A DNA stretch of 64,000 nucleotides. It comes from an uncultured bacterium (lineage in GTDB: Bacteria > Cyanobacteriota > Vampirovibrionia > Gastranaerophilales > Gastranaerophilaceae). This document shows positions 26,847 through 34,159 of the stretch, piece by piece (position 1 is the first letter of the stretch; every line of letters starts with the position of its first letter). Both the position numbers and the translations under genes were made by a program. Below the pieces are notes generated by a model. The model made no database searches. It saw nothing but the letters and a program-made list of their open reading frames with translations, and was not told the DNA's origin. The stretch covers positions 62,001 to 126,000 of the forward strand of contig CAJMSH010000004.1 of assembly GCA_905216055.1 (NCBI GenBank), read 5' to 3'.

Positions 26847-27397
26847 AAACACAATTTTTAGATAAGGAAATTAAATACGAGGGATGGCAGTTATCTCCTC
26901 ATTGGATTTATAAAAACTTTAAAATTCAAGGAGATGCAACTGTTGCATTTATTGGCGAATGTGATGTTAAGTTGACTGAAATGGTTGACATTGAAGATGT
27001 AATCAATAATGAGCCAATATATAGCAAATCAATGTTGAGCTTTATTTCAGAGCAATTTAATGTCGGATTGGTTGAAGGTGTTTTCAGACAAAGACTTTTA
27101 ATGTGTATTATAAAAGAAGCTCTTGAAAAACGCGGATTTGTGATAAGAAGAGATGGCGATGATTTATTTTTTGACGGTAAAAAGTTGACAGTCTCAATTG
27201 CAACAAAATCAGTCAATTCAATATTAATTCATACAGGAATTAATATTGATTCAACAGAAGCACCTGTAAAGGCAAGCGGTTTGACAAGCGAATTAGGGAT
27301 TACAGATATTAAAGAGTTGGCAAATGAAATCCTGACAAAGTATTCTGAAGAAATTAGTGATATAATATTGGCATCAACAAAAGTAAGAGGTGTATAA
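26843..27397 (+). CDS. DUF366 family protein
   Basis: The protein has 184 residues, which is the length of DUF366 proteins known mainly from archaea and a few bacteria. Matching segments are DKEIKYEGWQLSPHWIYKN, ATVAFIGECDVKLTEMVD and GVFRQRLLMCIIKE. The biochemical function is not known. It uses a TTG start with AAGGA upstream, overlaps the end of queC by 4 bases, and its stop overlaps the SPOR gene start, so it is fully embedded in the operon; a link to deazaguanine metabolism is possible but is only inference. Confidence 0.75.
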   Translation: MKTQFLDKEIKYEGWQLSPHWIYKNFKIQGDATVAFIGECDVKLTEMVDIEDVINNEPIYSKSMLSFISEQFNVGLVEGVFRQRLLMCIIKEALEKRGFVIRRDGDDLFFDGKKLTVSIATKSVNSILIHTGINIDSTEAPVKASGLTSELGITDIKELANEILTKYSEEISDIILASTKVRGV

Positions 27398-28083
27398 TGG
27401 AAGAAGATTCAAGAAAACCTTCTCATATTAGTTATAAAGATTATCAAAAAAAAGTAACGAAAAATCCTAATGAAGGAATTATAATTTTCGTTTCAACATT
27501 TTTTATATTGCTTTTGCTATTCTTAGGTATTGCAAAACAAATTTCTCCGGAAGTTGATGTTTCTATTGGAGATGAAAACTCTGATACGCAAACTGAAGAA
27601 GTTGATAAAACCGCAGTTGATGGCAGATTAAAATTGTTGCAAGATGAAGATTCTCAAACTGCCAATAAAGCTGATAATACATTCGCTGATGAGTTGGATG
27701 AAAAAGTTGTTCTCCCTGATAAAAAAGCAGAAAATCAAGCTATAAATAATAATAATGTTTCAGAAACGCCTGTTACTTTAGCAGATCAGGCTGCAAATCC
27801 AAAACCTGCAGAAACTTCTTCTCCTGCTCCAAAACAAGTAACGCCAAGACCTCAGGCTTCTGCGAATGCAAAGGTTGTTGTCGGTTATTATTCAACAAAA
27901 GAGCAGGCTGAAGTCGCAAAAGGAATTATCGCAGAATCCGGTTTGAATATTTCGCCGTTTGTTAGAAATATAGGTGGAGCATATACGATTCAGGTTGGTT
28001 CATATACTACTCGTGAAAAGGCACAGAGTGTTGTAAATGATTTATTAAGAAATAATTATCCTGCTAGAATTATTACAGAATAA
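27397..28083 (+). CDS. SPOR-domain membrane protein
   Basis: The protein has 228 residues. A short cytoplasmic N-terminus is followed by one membrane segment (about 29-47), a long low-complexity periplasmic linker rich in Asp, Asn, Pro and Ala, and a C-terminal SPOR domain (about 155-228, VVVGYYSTKEQAEVAK...YTIQVGSYTTREKAQS). SPOR domains bind denuded peptidoglycan at division sites. It is the last gene of the HEAT-queC operon, followed by a terminator. Confidence 0.85.
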   Translation: MEEDSRKPSHISYKDYQKKVTKNPNEGIIIFVSTFFILLLLFLGIAKQISPEVDVSIGDENSDTQTEEVDKTAVDGRLKLLQDEDSQTANKADNTFADELDEKVVLPDKKAENQAINNNNVSETPVTLADQAANPKPAETSSPAPKQVTPRPQASANAKVVVGYYSTKEQAEVAKGIIAESGLNISPFVRNIGGAYTIQVGSYTTREKAQSVVNDLLRNNYPARIITE

Positions 28084-28108
28084 TTAAAAATATAAAGTAT
28101 ACGATAAT

Positions 28109-28143
28109 AAAAAAGGGACTTATAATAAAAAGTCCCTTTTTAT
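28109..28143. terminator. Bidirectional terminator
   Basis: AAAAAGGGACT pairs with AGTCCCTTTTT around a 9-base loop. It lies between the convergent SPOR and surE genes. Confidence 0.85.
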
Positions 28144-28935
28144 TTAAAACCAGTTACAGGTATTGTCTTTGCATAAAACGTTTTCAAGGTTTGCCATGAC
28201 GTCTTCTTTAGTCATCTCATAAGTTACTGGGGTGATAGAAATTTTATTGTTTTTTACTGCAGCGATATCTGTATTTGAATCTTCCGCTTCTGTTATTAGT
28301 TCCCCTGCCATCCAGTAGTATACTTTCCCTCTCGGGTCTATTCTTTTTTCATAGTTATCTGTAAACATCTTTCTTCCAAGTTCTGTAATTGCAACACCTG
28401 CAATATCATCTTCGTCAAGAGCCGGAACATTTACATTTAAGATGCTTTTTTTAGGAAAACTGAATTCTTTTAATTTTTTAAGTAAGAGATTTACAAATCT
28501 TGCAGGGTATTTAAAATTTTCGTATTCATAATTCATACTTGCAAGAGATACTGCAATACTGGGAACTCCAAGCATTGCACCTTCCATAGCGCAGCTTACT
28601 GTTCCTGAATAAAGAATATCTGCTCCAAGATTTGGACCGTGATTAATCCCTGAAATCACAATATCAGGTTGCTCTTCAGGGGATAAAATTGCATTAATCC
28701 CTATTTTTACGCAATCTCCGGGAGTTCCTGTTGTAACCCAGGCTCTTTTTACTCCGTGGTAAGCGTCTACTTCTTCAACTCTAAGCGGGGTATGTAATGT
28801 TAAAGAATGCCCTGCAGCACTTCTTTCTCTATCAGGTGCAATAACATAAACTTCATGTTCTTGAGCAAGAGTCTCTGTTAAGCATCTTATTCCGTTTGCT
28901 GCTATACCGTCGTCATTTGATACTAATATTTTCAT
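28144..28935 (-). CDS. surE: 5'/3'-nucleotidase SurE
   Basis: The protein has 263 residues and is a metal-dependent nucleotide phosphatase. The N-terminal ILVSNDDGI with paired Asp, the APDRERSAAGHSLT segment and the SGINHGPNLGADILYSGTV segment with its metal-binding Asn are characteristic. It hydrolyses nucleoside monophosphates and may act on polyphosphate. It is monocistronic. Confidence 0.94.
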   Translation of the reverse strand: MKILVSNDDGIAANGIRCLTETLAQEHEVYVIAPDRERSAAGHSLTLHTPLRVEEVDAYHGVKRAWVTTGTPGDCVKIGINAILSPEEQPDIVISGINHGPNLGADILYSGTVSCAMEGAMLGVPSIAVSLASMNYEYENFKYPARFVNLLLKKLKEFSFPKKSILNVNVPALDEDDIAGVAITELGRKMFTDNYEKRIDPRGKVYYWMAGELITEAEDSNTDIAAVKNNKISITPVTYEMTKEDVMANLENVLCKDNTCNWF

Positions 28936-29072
28936 ATCTCTCCTTTTTATATTGTTATAAATCCTATGTTTATATAATACTATAACCTGTTTTAATTGGT
29001 AAATATTAACTTTTGTAACAAAATATAAACATGATATTTAGAATATAGCAATTATATATACAGAAATTTGTT

Positions 29073-29078
29073 TATATA
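29073..29078 (+). promoter_or_regulatory. Possible -10 box of small RNA
   Basis: TATATA is followed 5 bases later by ACACGAGGAA. The same arrangement (TATAAT then ACACGAGGAA) occurs in front of the metallo-hydrolase gene at 49.2 kb. No good -35 box is seen. Confidence 0.3.
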
Positions 29079-29083
29079 CATGA

Positions 29084-29208
29084 ACACGAGGAAAAGCATA
29101 AAACGAGGAATCAAAAAAACGTTTTATTGCACACTACACTTCACACTATTACGAGGAATTATTCAAAGAATTCCGACGCCGATTTCGAAAGAGAACGGCG
29201 TTTTTTTT
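29084..29208 (+). ncRNA. Candidate structured small RNA
   Basis: This non-coding stretch in a 580-base gap contains three possible hairpins: TAAAACG/CGTTTTA with AGGAATC in the loop, GGAATT/AATTCC, and a terminator hairpin ACGCCG/CGGCGT followed by eight T. CGAGGAA, a ribosome-site-like motif, occurs three times, twice within the first two hairpins. No open frame of any length with a start is present. I do not recognise it as a known RNA family. Confidence 0.45.
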
Positions 29209-29269
29209 GTAAGAATTTTTCTACAAAAATAAGGGGGCCTTTGTTATTATGAAATGCTACATAGCAGCA

Positions 29270-29410
29270 CTATTTTGTAACCATAGCCAACACTTCTGCA
29301 AGTTTCCCTGATTTATTATTTTTAAATTTGATTTCTTTTTTTGTATCTTGTGGGGTAAACTCAGATTTCTGGTAATTAATTAAATATCGCATGAATTCAG
29401 GACTAAACAT
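29270..29410 (-). CDS. 46-residue unknown protein
   Basis: A short frame begins MFSPEFMRYLINYQKSE, with an AAGGAG ribosome site 4 bases before the ATG. It ends at TAG. The product is basic and soluble with no recognised domain. The strong ribosome site is the main reason to believe in it. It lies in the gap between surE and the serine dehydratase genes, opposite in strand to the candidate small RNA. Confidence 0.5.
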   Translation of the reverse strand: MFSPEFMRYLINYQKSEFTPQDTKKEIKFKNNKSGKLAEVLAMVTK

Positions 29411-29502
29411 TTTACTCCTTTTCTACACTAAAATTTTAATACACACTTCGTATATATATAAAAACATAAAATCAGAATTTATTGTTATTATTTTATAAAT
29501 TA

Positions 29503-29530
29503 TTTACAATAGTTAATGAGATGTTATAAT
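29503..29530 (+). promoter_or_regulatory. Promoter of sdaAB-sdaAA
   Basis: TTTACA and a perfect TATAAT are 16 bases apart. Transcription would start near 29537, after the first in-frame ATG (29516), which supports the downstream start used for sdaAB. Confidence 0.65.
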
Positions 29531-29554
29531 TATAGATATATAAGGATTTTAGAT

Positions 29555-30223
29555 ATGCGTCAATCTTCAATTATTGATATAATTTCCCCGGTTATGGCAG
29601 GCCCTTCAAGTTCTCACACTGCAGGTGCCGTAAGGTTAGGGTTGCTTGCTCGGAATGTTTATAATGCAAAGCCTGATAAAATAATTTTTAAATTATATAA
29701 TTCCTATGCTTTGACAGGGAAAGGACATGGTACTGATAAAGGTCTTTTGGCTGGATTGTTAGGATTCTCTGTTGATGATCCGAGAATAAAACATGTTTTT
29801 GATACTGAAGAAGCAAAACAAATTAATTATGAATATGAGTATTATGAAGATTTCAACCGTCATCCAAACGCTGTTGATTTTGTTTTTGAAGGTGGTTTGA
29901 ATATGACTCTTTCAGGTGCTTCAATCGGTGCCGGTGAAATTGTGCTTACCCAGATAAACAAATTTTCGGTTAATCTGGATGGAAAATATAATACGTTACT
30001 TCTTGTTTATGAAGATATGCCAGGAGTTATATCTGCTGTTACAAGTATAATTCAAGAGGATAATGTAAATATTGCTTCACTTCATTGTGACAGAAGCGGA
30101 AAAGGAAAAGATGCTTCTATGTGCATTTGCTTAGATGGAGAACTTTCAAAACATTGTCTTCGTGAGGTTAGTGAATTGAAGCACATGTATATTGTAAGAT
30201 ATATTAAAAAATTGGAAAGTTAA
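29555..30223 (+). CDS. sdaAB: L-serine dehydratase, beta subunit
   Basis: The protein has 222 residues, the beta chain of the iron-sulfur L-serine deaminase that makes pyruvate and ammonia. SPVMAGPSSSHTAGAVRLG is the signature near the N-terminus, and a C-terminal ACT domain (about residues 147-215, YEDMPGVISAVTSIIQEDNVN) probably senses serine. The start follows AAGGA by 8 bases and lies after the likely transcription start. The alpha subunit follows 3 bases later. Confidence 0.92.
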   Translation: MRQSSIIDIISPVMAGPSSSHTAGAVRLGLLARNVYNAKPDKIIFKLYNSYALTGKGHGTDKGLLAGLLGFSVDDPRIKHVFDTEEAKQINYEYEYYEDFNRHPNAVDFVFEGGLNMTLSGASIGAGEIVLTQINKFSVNLDGKYNTLLLVYEDMPGVISAVTSIIQEDNVNIASLHCDRSGKGKDASMCICLDGELSKHCLREVSELKHMYIVRYIKKLES

Positions 30224-30226
30224 TTT

Positions 30227-31105
30227 ATGGAACATGCAATTACATCTTTTAGGCAATTATATTACGCCTGCAAAGAACAGAATAAAACAATTTATGATGC
30301 AGCATTAGATTATGAAGTATCAAAAGGAGAGCATTCTGAATATCAAGTTAGAATGCAGGCTGCAAAAAGTTTGAATGCGATGAAAGAAGCTATAAAAATC
30401 GGCTTAAAATCCACTGAGCCTTCTCCAAGCGGAATGAGCGGTGATGATTGCGACAAGCTTCAAAAAAGATTTGCAAAAGAAGATGCAATCCTTGGTAAAA
30501 CAGCACAAAAAATAATGACTTATGCCCTTGCAACAAGTGAACAAAATTTGAGAATGGGGATAATTGCAGCTTGCCCGACAGCAGGTTCTTGCGGGATTGT
30601 GCCATCTGTTATAATAGCTTACGCAGAAGATAATAAAATTAGTGAAAATGACCAGATAAATGCGCTTATTACAGCAGGTGAAGTCGGAAGAATTGTTTCT
30701 TTGAAAATGGCTTTGGCAGGTGCAGTCGGTGGCTGTCAAGCTGAATGCGGAGTTGCATCTGCTATGGCATCAGCTGCCTTGACTCAAATGCGAGGCGGAA
30801 GTGTAAAACAAATTATAAATGCCGTAGCTCTTGCTCTAAAAAATGTAATGGGGCTTACCTGTGATCCTGTTTGTGGTTTGGTTGAAATTCCTTGTGTAAA
30901 ACGTAATCCGTTTTTGGCAATTCATGCCGTAACTTCATCAGAACTTGCTATGGCAGGAATTATCTCAAAAATTCCGCCTGATGAAGTTGTTGATGCTATG
31001 GAGCAGACAGGTCAACTTATGTCACCGCTTTTAAAAGAAAGTTCTCAGGGTGGTTTGGCTAAAACTAAGACTGCGATTGCTCTTGAAAAGAATATATTAA
31101 AATAA
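30227..31105 (+). CDS. sdaAA: L-serine dehydratase, alpha subunit
   Basis: The protein has 292 residues, the catalytic chain carrying the [4Fe-4S] cluster. Conserved segments include SPSGMSGDD, ACPTAGSCGIVP, GGCQAECGVASAMA and CDPVCGLVEIPCVKRN, which supply the cluster Cys residues. Together with the beta subunit it forms the two-subunit type enzyme of Gram-positive-like organization. It feeds serine-derived carbon into pyruvate, consistent with fermentation. Confidence 0.94.
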   Translation: MEHAITSFRQLYYACKEQNKTIYDAALDYEVSKGEHSEYQVRMQAAKSLNAMKEAIKIGLKSTEPSPSGMSGDDCDKLQKRFAKEDAILGKTAQKIMTYALATSEQNLRMGIIAACPTAGSCGIVPSVIIAYAEDNKISENDQINALITAGEVGRIVSLKMALAGAVGGCQAECGVASAMASAALTQMRGGSVKQIINAVALALKNVMGLTCDPVCGLVEIPCVKRNPFLAIHAVTSSELAMAGIISKIPPDEVVDAMEQTGQLMSPLLKESSQGGLAKTKTAIALEKNILK

Positions 31106-31210
31106 TTGTTAACTTATGTAACGATTTTGTTGAAAAAAGGCAATTTTGTGGAATTTATATCCTTAGTATATATATAAGAGATATGAGTATTATATTAAGG
31201 AGATATAGGT

Positions 31211-31423
31211 ATGGCAACTGGACGTATTGAAGCTATTGGATTTGAAGATAAATCAAATAAAGCATCGTATTCTTCTCAAGTTAAAAAGAAAAATCCTTGG
31301 GAAAATATCGGATATTTAATGAATGGATTTGGTTCTTATATAAACAACTTGCCGGATAATTTTAACAGTGCATTTACTGTTGGTAAATCAGGAGCTGAAG
31401 GCAAAGGTGCTTTCTTAGGCTAA
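31211..31423 (+). CDS. Small unknown protein
   Basis: The protein has 70 residues, starting after AAGGAGAT. It is polar, Gly/Asn/Ser-rich in its second half (PWENIGYLMNGFGSYINN), with no signal peptide or membrane segment. It is not recognised. It lies alone between sdaAA and coaX. Confidence 0.55.
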   Translation: MATGRIEAIGFEDKSNKASYSSQVKKKNPWENIGYLMNGFGSYINNLPDNFNSAFTVGKSGAEGKGAFLG

Positions 31424-31448
31424 TCCTTTGCAAAAAGTTTGTATTTGT

Positions 31449-31482
31449 AATACACTAATCTTTGAAAGAGGATTAGTGTATT
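31449..31482 (+). promoter_or_regulatory. Inverted repeat over the coaX ribosome site
   Basis: AATACACTAATC and GATTAGTGTATT form a perfect 12-base inverted repeat with a 10-base loop (TTTGAAAGAG), ending at the base before the coaX ATG. The AGAGG ribosome site straddles the loop and right arm. It could be an RNA hairpin controlling translation or a repressor operator. A simple terminator is less likely, as no T run follows. Confidence 0.5.
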
Positions 31483-32271
31483 ATGTTATTAACAGCCGAT
31501 ATTGGAAATACCAGCATTACCCTAGGGCTTTTTGAAGAAGATGCCCTTGTTGAAGAATATAGATTAGCTTCTGATAAAGATTTGTCTTTAGAAGAATATG
31601 AAGTTCTTTTGAAAACTTTGTTTAAAGAATTTAATGTAGATGGCGCAATTATATCTTCTGTTGTTGAAGAATTGACTAAAAAGTTTAAAACAGCAGTGGA
31701 TAATGTTTTCAAATTAGATGCGATTATTTTATCTACTGATATAAATACAGGTGTTAAGATTGCTCTTGATGTTCCAAATGAAGCAGGAGCTGATAGAATT
31801 GCAAACGCTGCAGGTGCTTATGTTTTGTATAAACATCCTGTTATAGTTGTTGATTTTGGAACAGCTACAACTTTTGATATTGTTAATGGAAACGGTGAAT
31901 TTGTCGGAGGTATTATTGCTCCGGGGTTAAATTTGCAACTAAAAGCATTGAATAAATTTACATCAAAATTGCCAAGAATTGAGGTCGCTCTGTCAAATTT
32001 CGCAATTGGACATAATACAACTGATGCAATTCTTTCAGGTGTTTTAAGAGGCTCTGCTGCTATGATTGACGGGCTTATCGAACAATGTGAAAAAGAATTG
32101 GGCGGAAAAGCTGTTATTGTTGCAACAGGCGGATATTCAGGCTTAATCGCAAATTACTTGAAAAGACATTTTGATTTTATAAATCCGACATTAACTCTTG
32201 AAGGTTTGAGATACCTTTATCAGATAAATAAATTAGATGTCGTAAGTGAATTGAAGGAAGTTGCCCATTAA
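31483..32271 (+). CDS. coaX: Type III pantothenate kinase
   Basis: The protein has 262 residues. It is an ASKHA-fold kinase performing the first step of coenzyme A synthesis, insensitive to CoA feedback in this type. The DIGNTSITLGLFE phosphate loop, the ADRIANAAGAY segment, DFGTATTFD and ATGGYSGLI identify it. Its end overlaps the convergent rex gene by 39 bases. An inverted repeat covers its ribosome site. Confidence 0.93.
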   Translation: MLLTADIGNTSITLGLFEEDALVEEYRLASDKDLSLEEYEVLLKTLFKEFNVDGAIISSVVEELTKKFKTAVDNVFKLDAIILSTDINTGVKIALDVPNEAGADRIANAAGAYVLYKHPVIVVDFGTATTFDIVNGNGEFVGGIIAPGLNLQLKALNKFTSKLPRIEVALSNFAIGHNTTDAILSGVLRGSAAMIDGLIEQCEKELGGKAVIVATGGYSGLIANYLKRHFDFINPTLTLEGLRYLYQINKLDVVSELKEVAH

Positions 32272-32847
32272 GTTTTCATTCCAAACTTGAACGTTTTGGG
32301 GAACTGTAAGTACAACAGGAGCAAAGTTCCAAATATATTTAATGTTTGATTTTACAAGAAAGTCTGCTGTGGATTGCGCAAAACGTGCAGGAACTGTTAG
32401 AATTGCAATATCTGCATCTTCTTTTTCCGCGATGTTTGGAAGATTTTTTATATCTTGAATTTCCATTCCGTTTATAATTTTCCCGATTTTTTCAGGGGAA
32501 TTGTCAAATAAAGATAGAATGTTCAAACCGTAATCTTGGAAATTCCCGTAATTTGCGATAGCTGTTCCAAGATTTCCTGCTCCTATAATAAAAGCCTTTT
32601 TGGTCTTTTTAAACCCAAGAGTTTTTTCAATCGAGATTTTTAATTCTTTAACAATATATCCTACTCTGTTTTTCCCTGAATTATTTAAAATGCTGATATC
32701 TTTTCTGACTTGAGAATCATCAATATTTAATAATTGGGCAATTTGTTTACTTGAAATAAATTCGATTTTTTTGTCTATGTAATCTGATAATATGCAATGA
32801 TAAAGTGTTAGTCTGTTAATTACTTTATCTGAAATTTTCTTTTCCAT
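32233..32847 (-). CDS. rex: Redox-sensing transcriptional repressor Rex
   Basis: The protein has 204 residues. An N-terminal winged helix (about 15-80, ISSKQIAQLLNIDDSQVRKDI) is followed by an NAD(H)-binding Rossmann fold (about 84-200) with GAGNLGTAIANYG. Rex represses fermentation and respiration genes until NADH rises. It is transcribed alone and overlaps the end of coaX on the other strand. A clear Rex operator is not seen in the window. Confidence 0.9.
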   Translation of the reverse strand: MEKKISDKVINRLTLYHCILSDYIDKKIEFISSKQIAQLLNIDDSQVRKDISILNNSGKNRVGYIVKELKISIEKTLGFKKTKKAFIIGAGNLGTAIANYGNFQDYGLNILSLFDNSPEKIGKIINGMEIQDIKNLPNIAEKEDADIAILTVPARFAQSTADFLVKSNIKYIWNFAPVVLTVPQNVQVWNENLMGNFLQFTYDI

Positions 32848-32892
32848 AAAATTATTATATCATAAAACGAGATTTATAAATTTAAATAAAAG

Positions 32893-32932
32893 CAAAAAAA
32901 ATGACGAGGTTGCGATTTACATACTCGTCATG
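32893..32932 (-). terminator. Terminator on the minus strand
   Basis: ATGACGAG and CTCGTCAT form an 8-base stem around a 15-base loop; read on the minus strand it is followed by eight T. It lies about 180 bases downstream of the zinc-ribbon gene and just upstream of rex, so it ends either a long 3' tail or a separate small transcript. Confidence 0.65.
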
Positions 32933-33114
32933 CTTATGAATTATATATGTATTGTTGTGTTAGCTATCTTATCATCAAGCTCTCTCTTATATTATATATA
33001 TACCACATAACTAATACTTTATAACTATATGTAAAGATATATTACTAATTCTTTTGGGTTAGTTTAGAAAAACAAAAACATTCTTAAGGCTTAATTTTAT
33101 GAGGTTGAATTAAC

Positions 33115-33429
33115 TCAATTATTTATACGTTTTTCCTCTTCTTTTACAAAGTTTGAGAGGGCTTCAAGATGCTTATCTTCAATAGCATCAATCAAATCTT
33201 TTACAGTTTTAATTTTCCCAAGAGCAAAACCTGTTTCTGCAAGAAGAACGCAATCGTTGCATAGTCTGTAACCCTCATATTCTATTGAACCTGCAAGACA
33301 TTTGTTTTGTCCGCAACAGTCGCAGTCAAAGTATTCATCTACGATATCAGGGTTGTCTTCTATGTCGTCAAGTCGCATTTGCTCTACAACTTGAGCCATT
33401 TCTTGTGCTATTTCTTTTTCGGTTTTCAT
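33115..33429 (-). CDS. Small protein with a four-Cys zinc-ribbon-like motif
   Basis: The protein has 104 residues. An acidic helical N-terminus precedes a probable zinc ribbon with Cys pairs in FDCDCCGQNKC and LCNDC (about residues 34-60), and a helical C-terminus. It could bind zinc and act as an adaptor or DNA-binding factor; no family is recognised. It follows pdxJ on the same strand after 18 bases and may be part of the murT-pdxJ operon. Confidence 0.65.
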   Translation of the reverse strand: MKTEKEIAQEMAQVVEQMRLDDIEDNPDIVDEYFDCDCCGQNKCLAGSIEYEGYRLCNDCVLLAETGFALGKIKTVKDLIDAIEDKHLEALSNFVKEEEKRINN

Positions 33430-33447
33430 AAAATTTACTCCAAGTTT

Positions 33448-34158
33448 TTATTTTATTAAATCTCTCATTTTGGTTACGGCTTCTGCAAGGCCTGTAAATA
33501 CTGCACGTGAAATAATGCTATGTCCGATATTAAGTTCGTGCAAGCCTTCTATTTCGTGCATTCTGTAAACGTTTTCGTAATTTAGTCCGTGCCCTGCATT
33601 AACTTTTAAGCCTAAACTTTGAGCTAATTCTGCAGATTTTTTCAATTTTTGGAATTCTGCTTCTTCCTCTTCATAGCCAAAGCATTCAGAATATGTACCT
33701 GTATGAAGTTCAATGAATTGTGCGCCTGTTTTAGCAGATGCTTTAACCTGTTCTTCATCAGGATCGATGAACAAGCTTACGATAATACCTGCATCAAGTA
33801 ACGGTTTTATAAATTCTGTTATCCTGTCTAATTGTCCTGCAACATCAAGTCCGCCTTCTGTTGTTATTTCTTGACGTTTTTCAGGTACAAGGCATATAGA
33901 ATAAGGCTTGATTTCTAATGCGATTTTTTGAATATCATCTGCCATTGCCATTTCAAGGTTTAAGCGTGTTTTAAGTTGATTAATTAATGAGTAAACATCT
34001 TCATCTTTTATGTGTCGTCTGTCTTCTCTTAAGTGTGTTGTAATTGATGAAGCGCCGTTTTCTTCAGCTATTTCTGCTGCTTTTTCAACGCTTGGTTCTA
34101 CTCCGCCTCTTGCGTTTCTCAATGTTGCTATATGATCTATGTTTACACCTAATAACAT
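33448..34158 (-). CDS. pdxJ: Pyridoxine 5'-phosphate synthase
   Basis: The protein has 236 residues. It condenses 1-deoxyxylulose 5-phosphate with aminoacetone phosphate in the DXP-dependent vitamin B6 pathway. The N-terminal LGVNIDHIATLRNARGG, the THLREDRRHI segment, SLFIDPDEEQ and NAGHGLNYENV are diagnostic. It follows murT by one base. Confidence 0.95.
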   Translation of the reverse strand: MLLGVNIDHIATLRNARGGVEPSVEKAAEIAEENGASSITTHLREDRRHIKDEDVYSLINQLKTRLNLEMAMADDIQKIALEIKPYSICLVPEKRQEITTEGGLDVAGQLDRITEFIKPLLDAGIIVSLFIDPDEEQVKASAKTGAQFIELHTGTYSECFGYEEEEAEFQKLKKSAELAQSLGLKVNAGHGLNYENVYRMHEIEGLHELNIGHSIISRAVFTGLAEAVTKMRDLIK

Positions 34159-34159
34159 T

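Noticed and set aside
29130..29150. ACTTCACAC stretch as a Yfr1-like cyanobacterial RNA motif
   Set aside because: The core Yfr1 motif is not matched exactly and the flanking hairpins differ.
31106..31125. TTGTTAAC..GTAACGA as a Rex operator
   Set aside because: The right half matches poorly and the spacing is off; it lies directly after the sdaAA stop rather than in a promoter.
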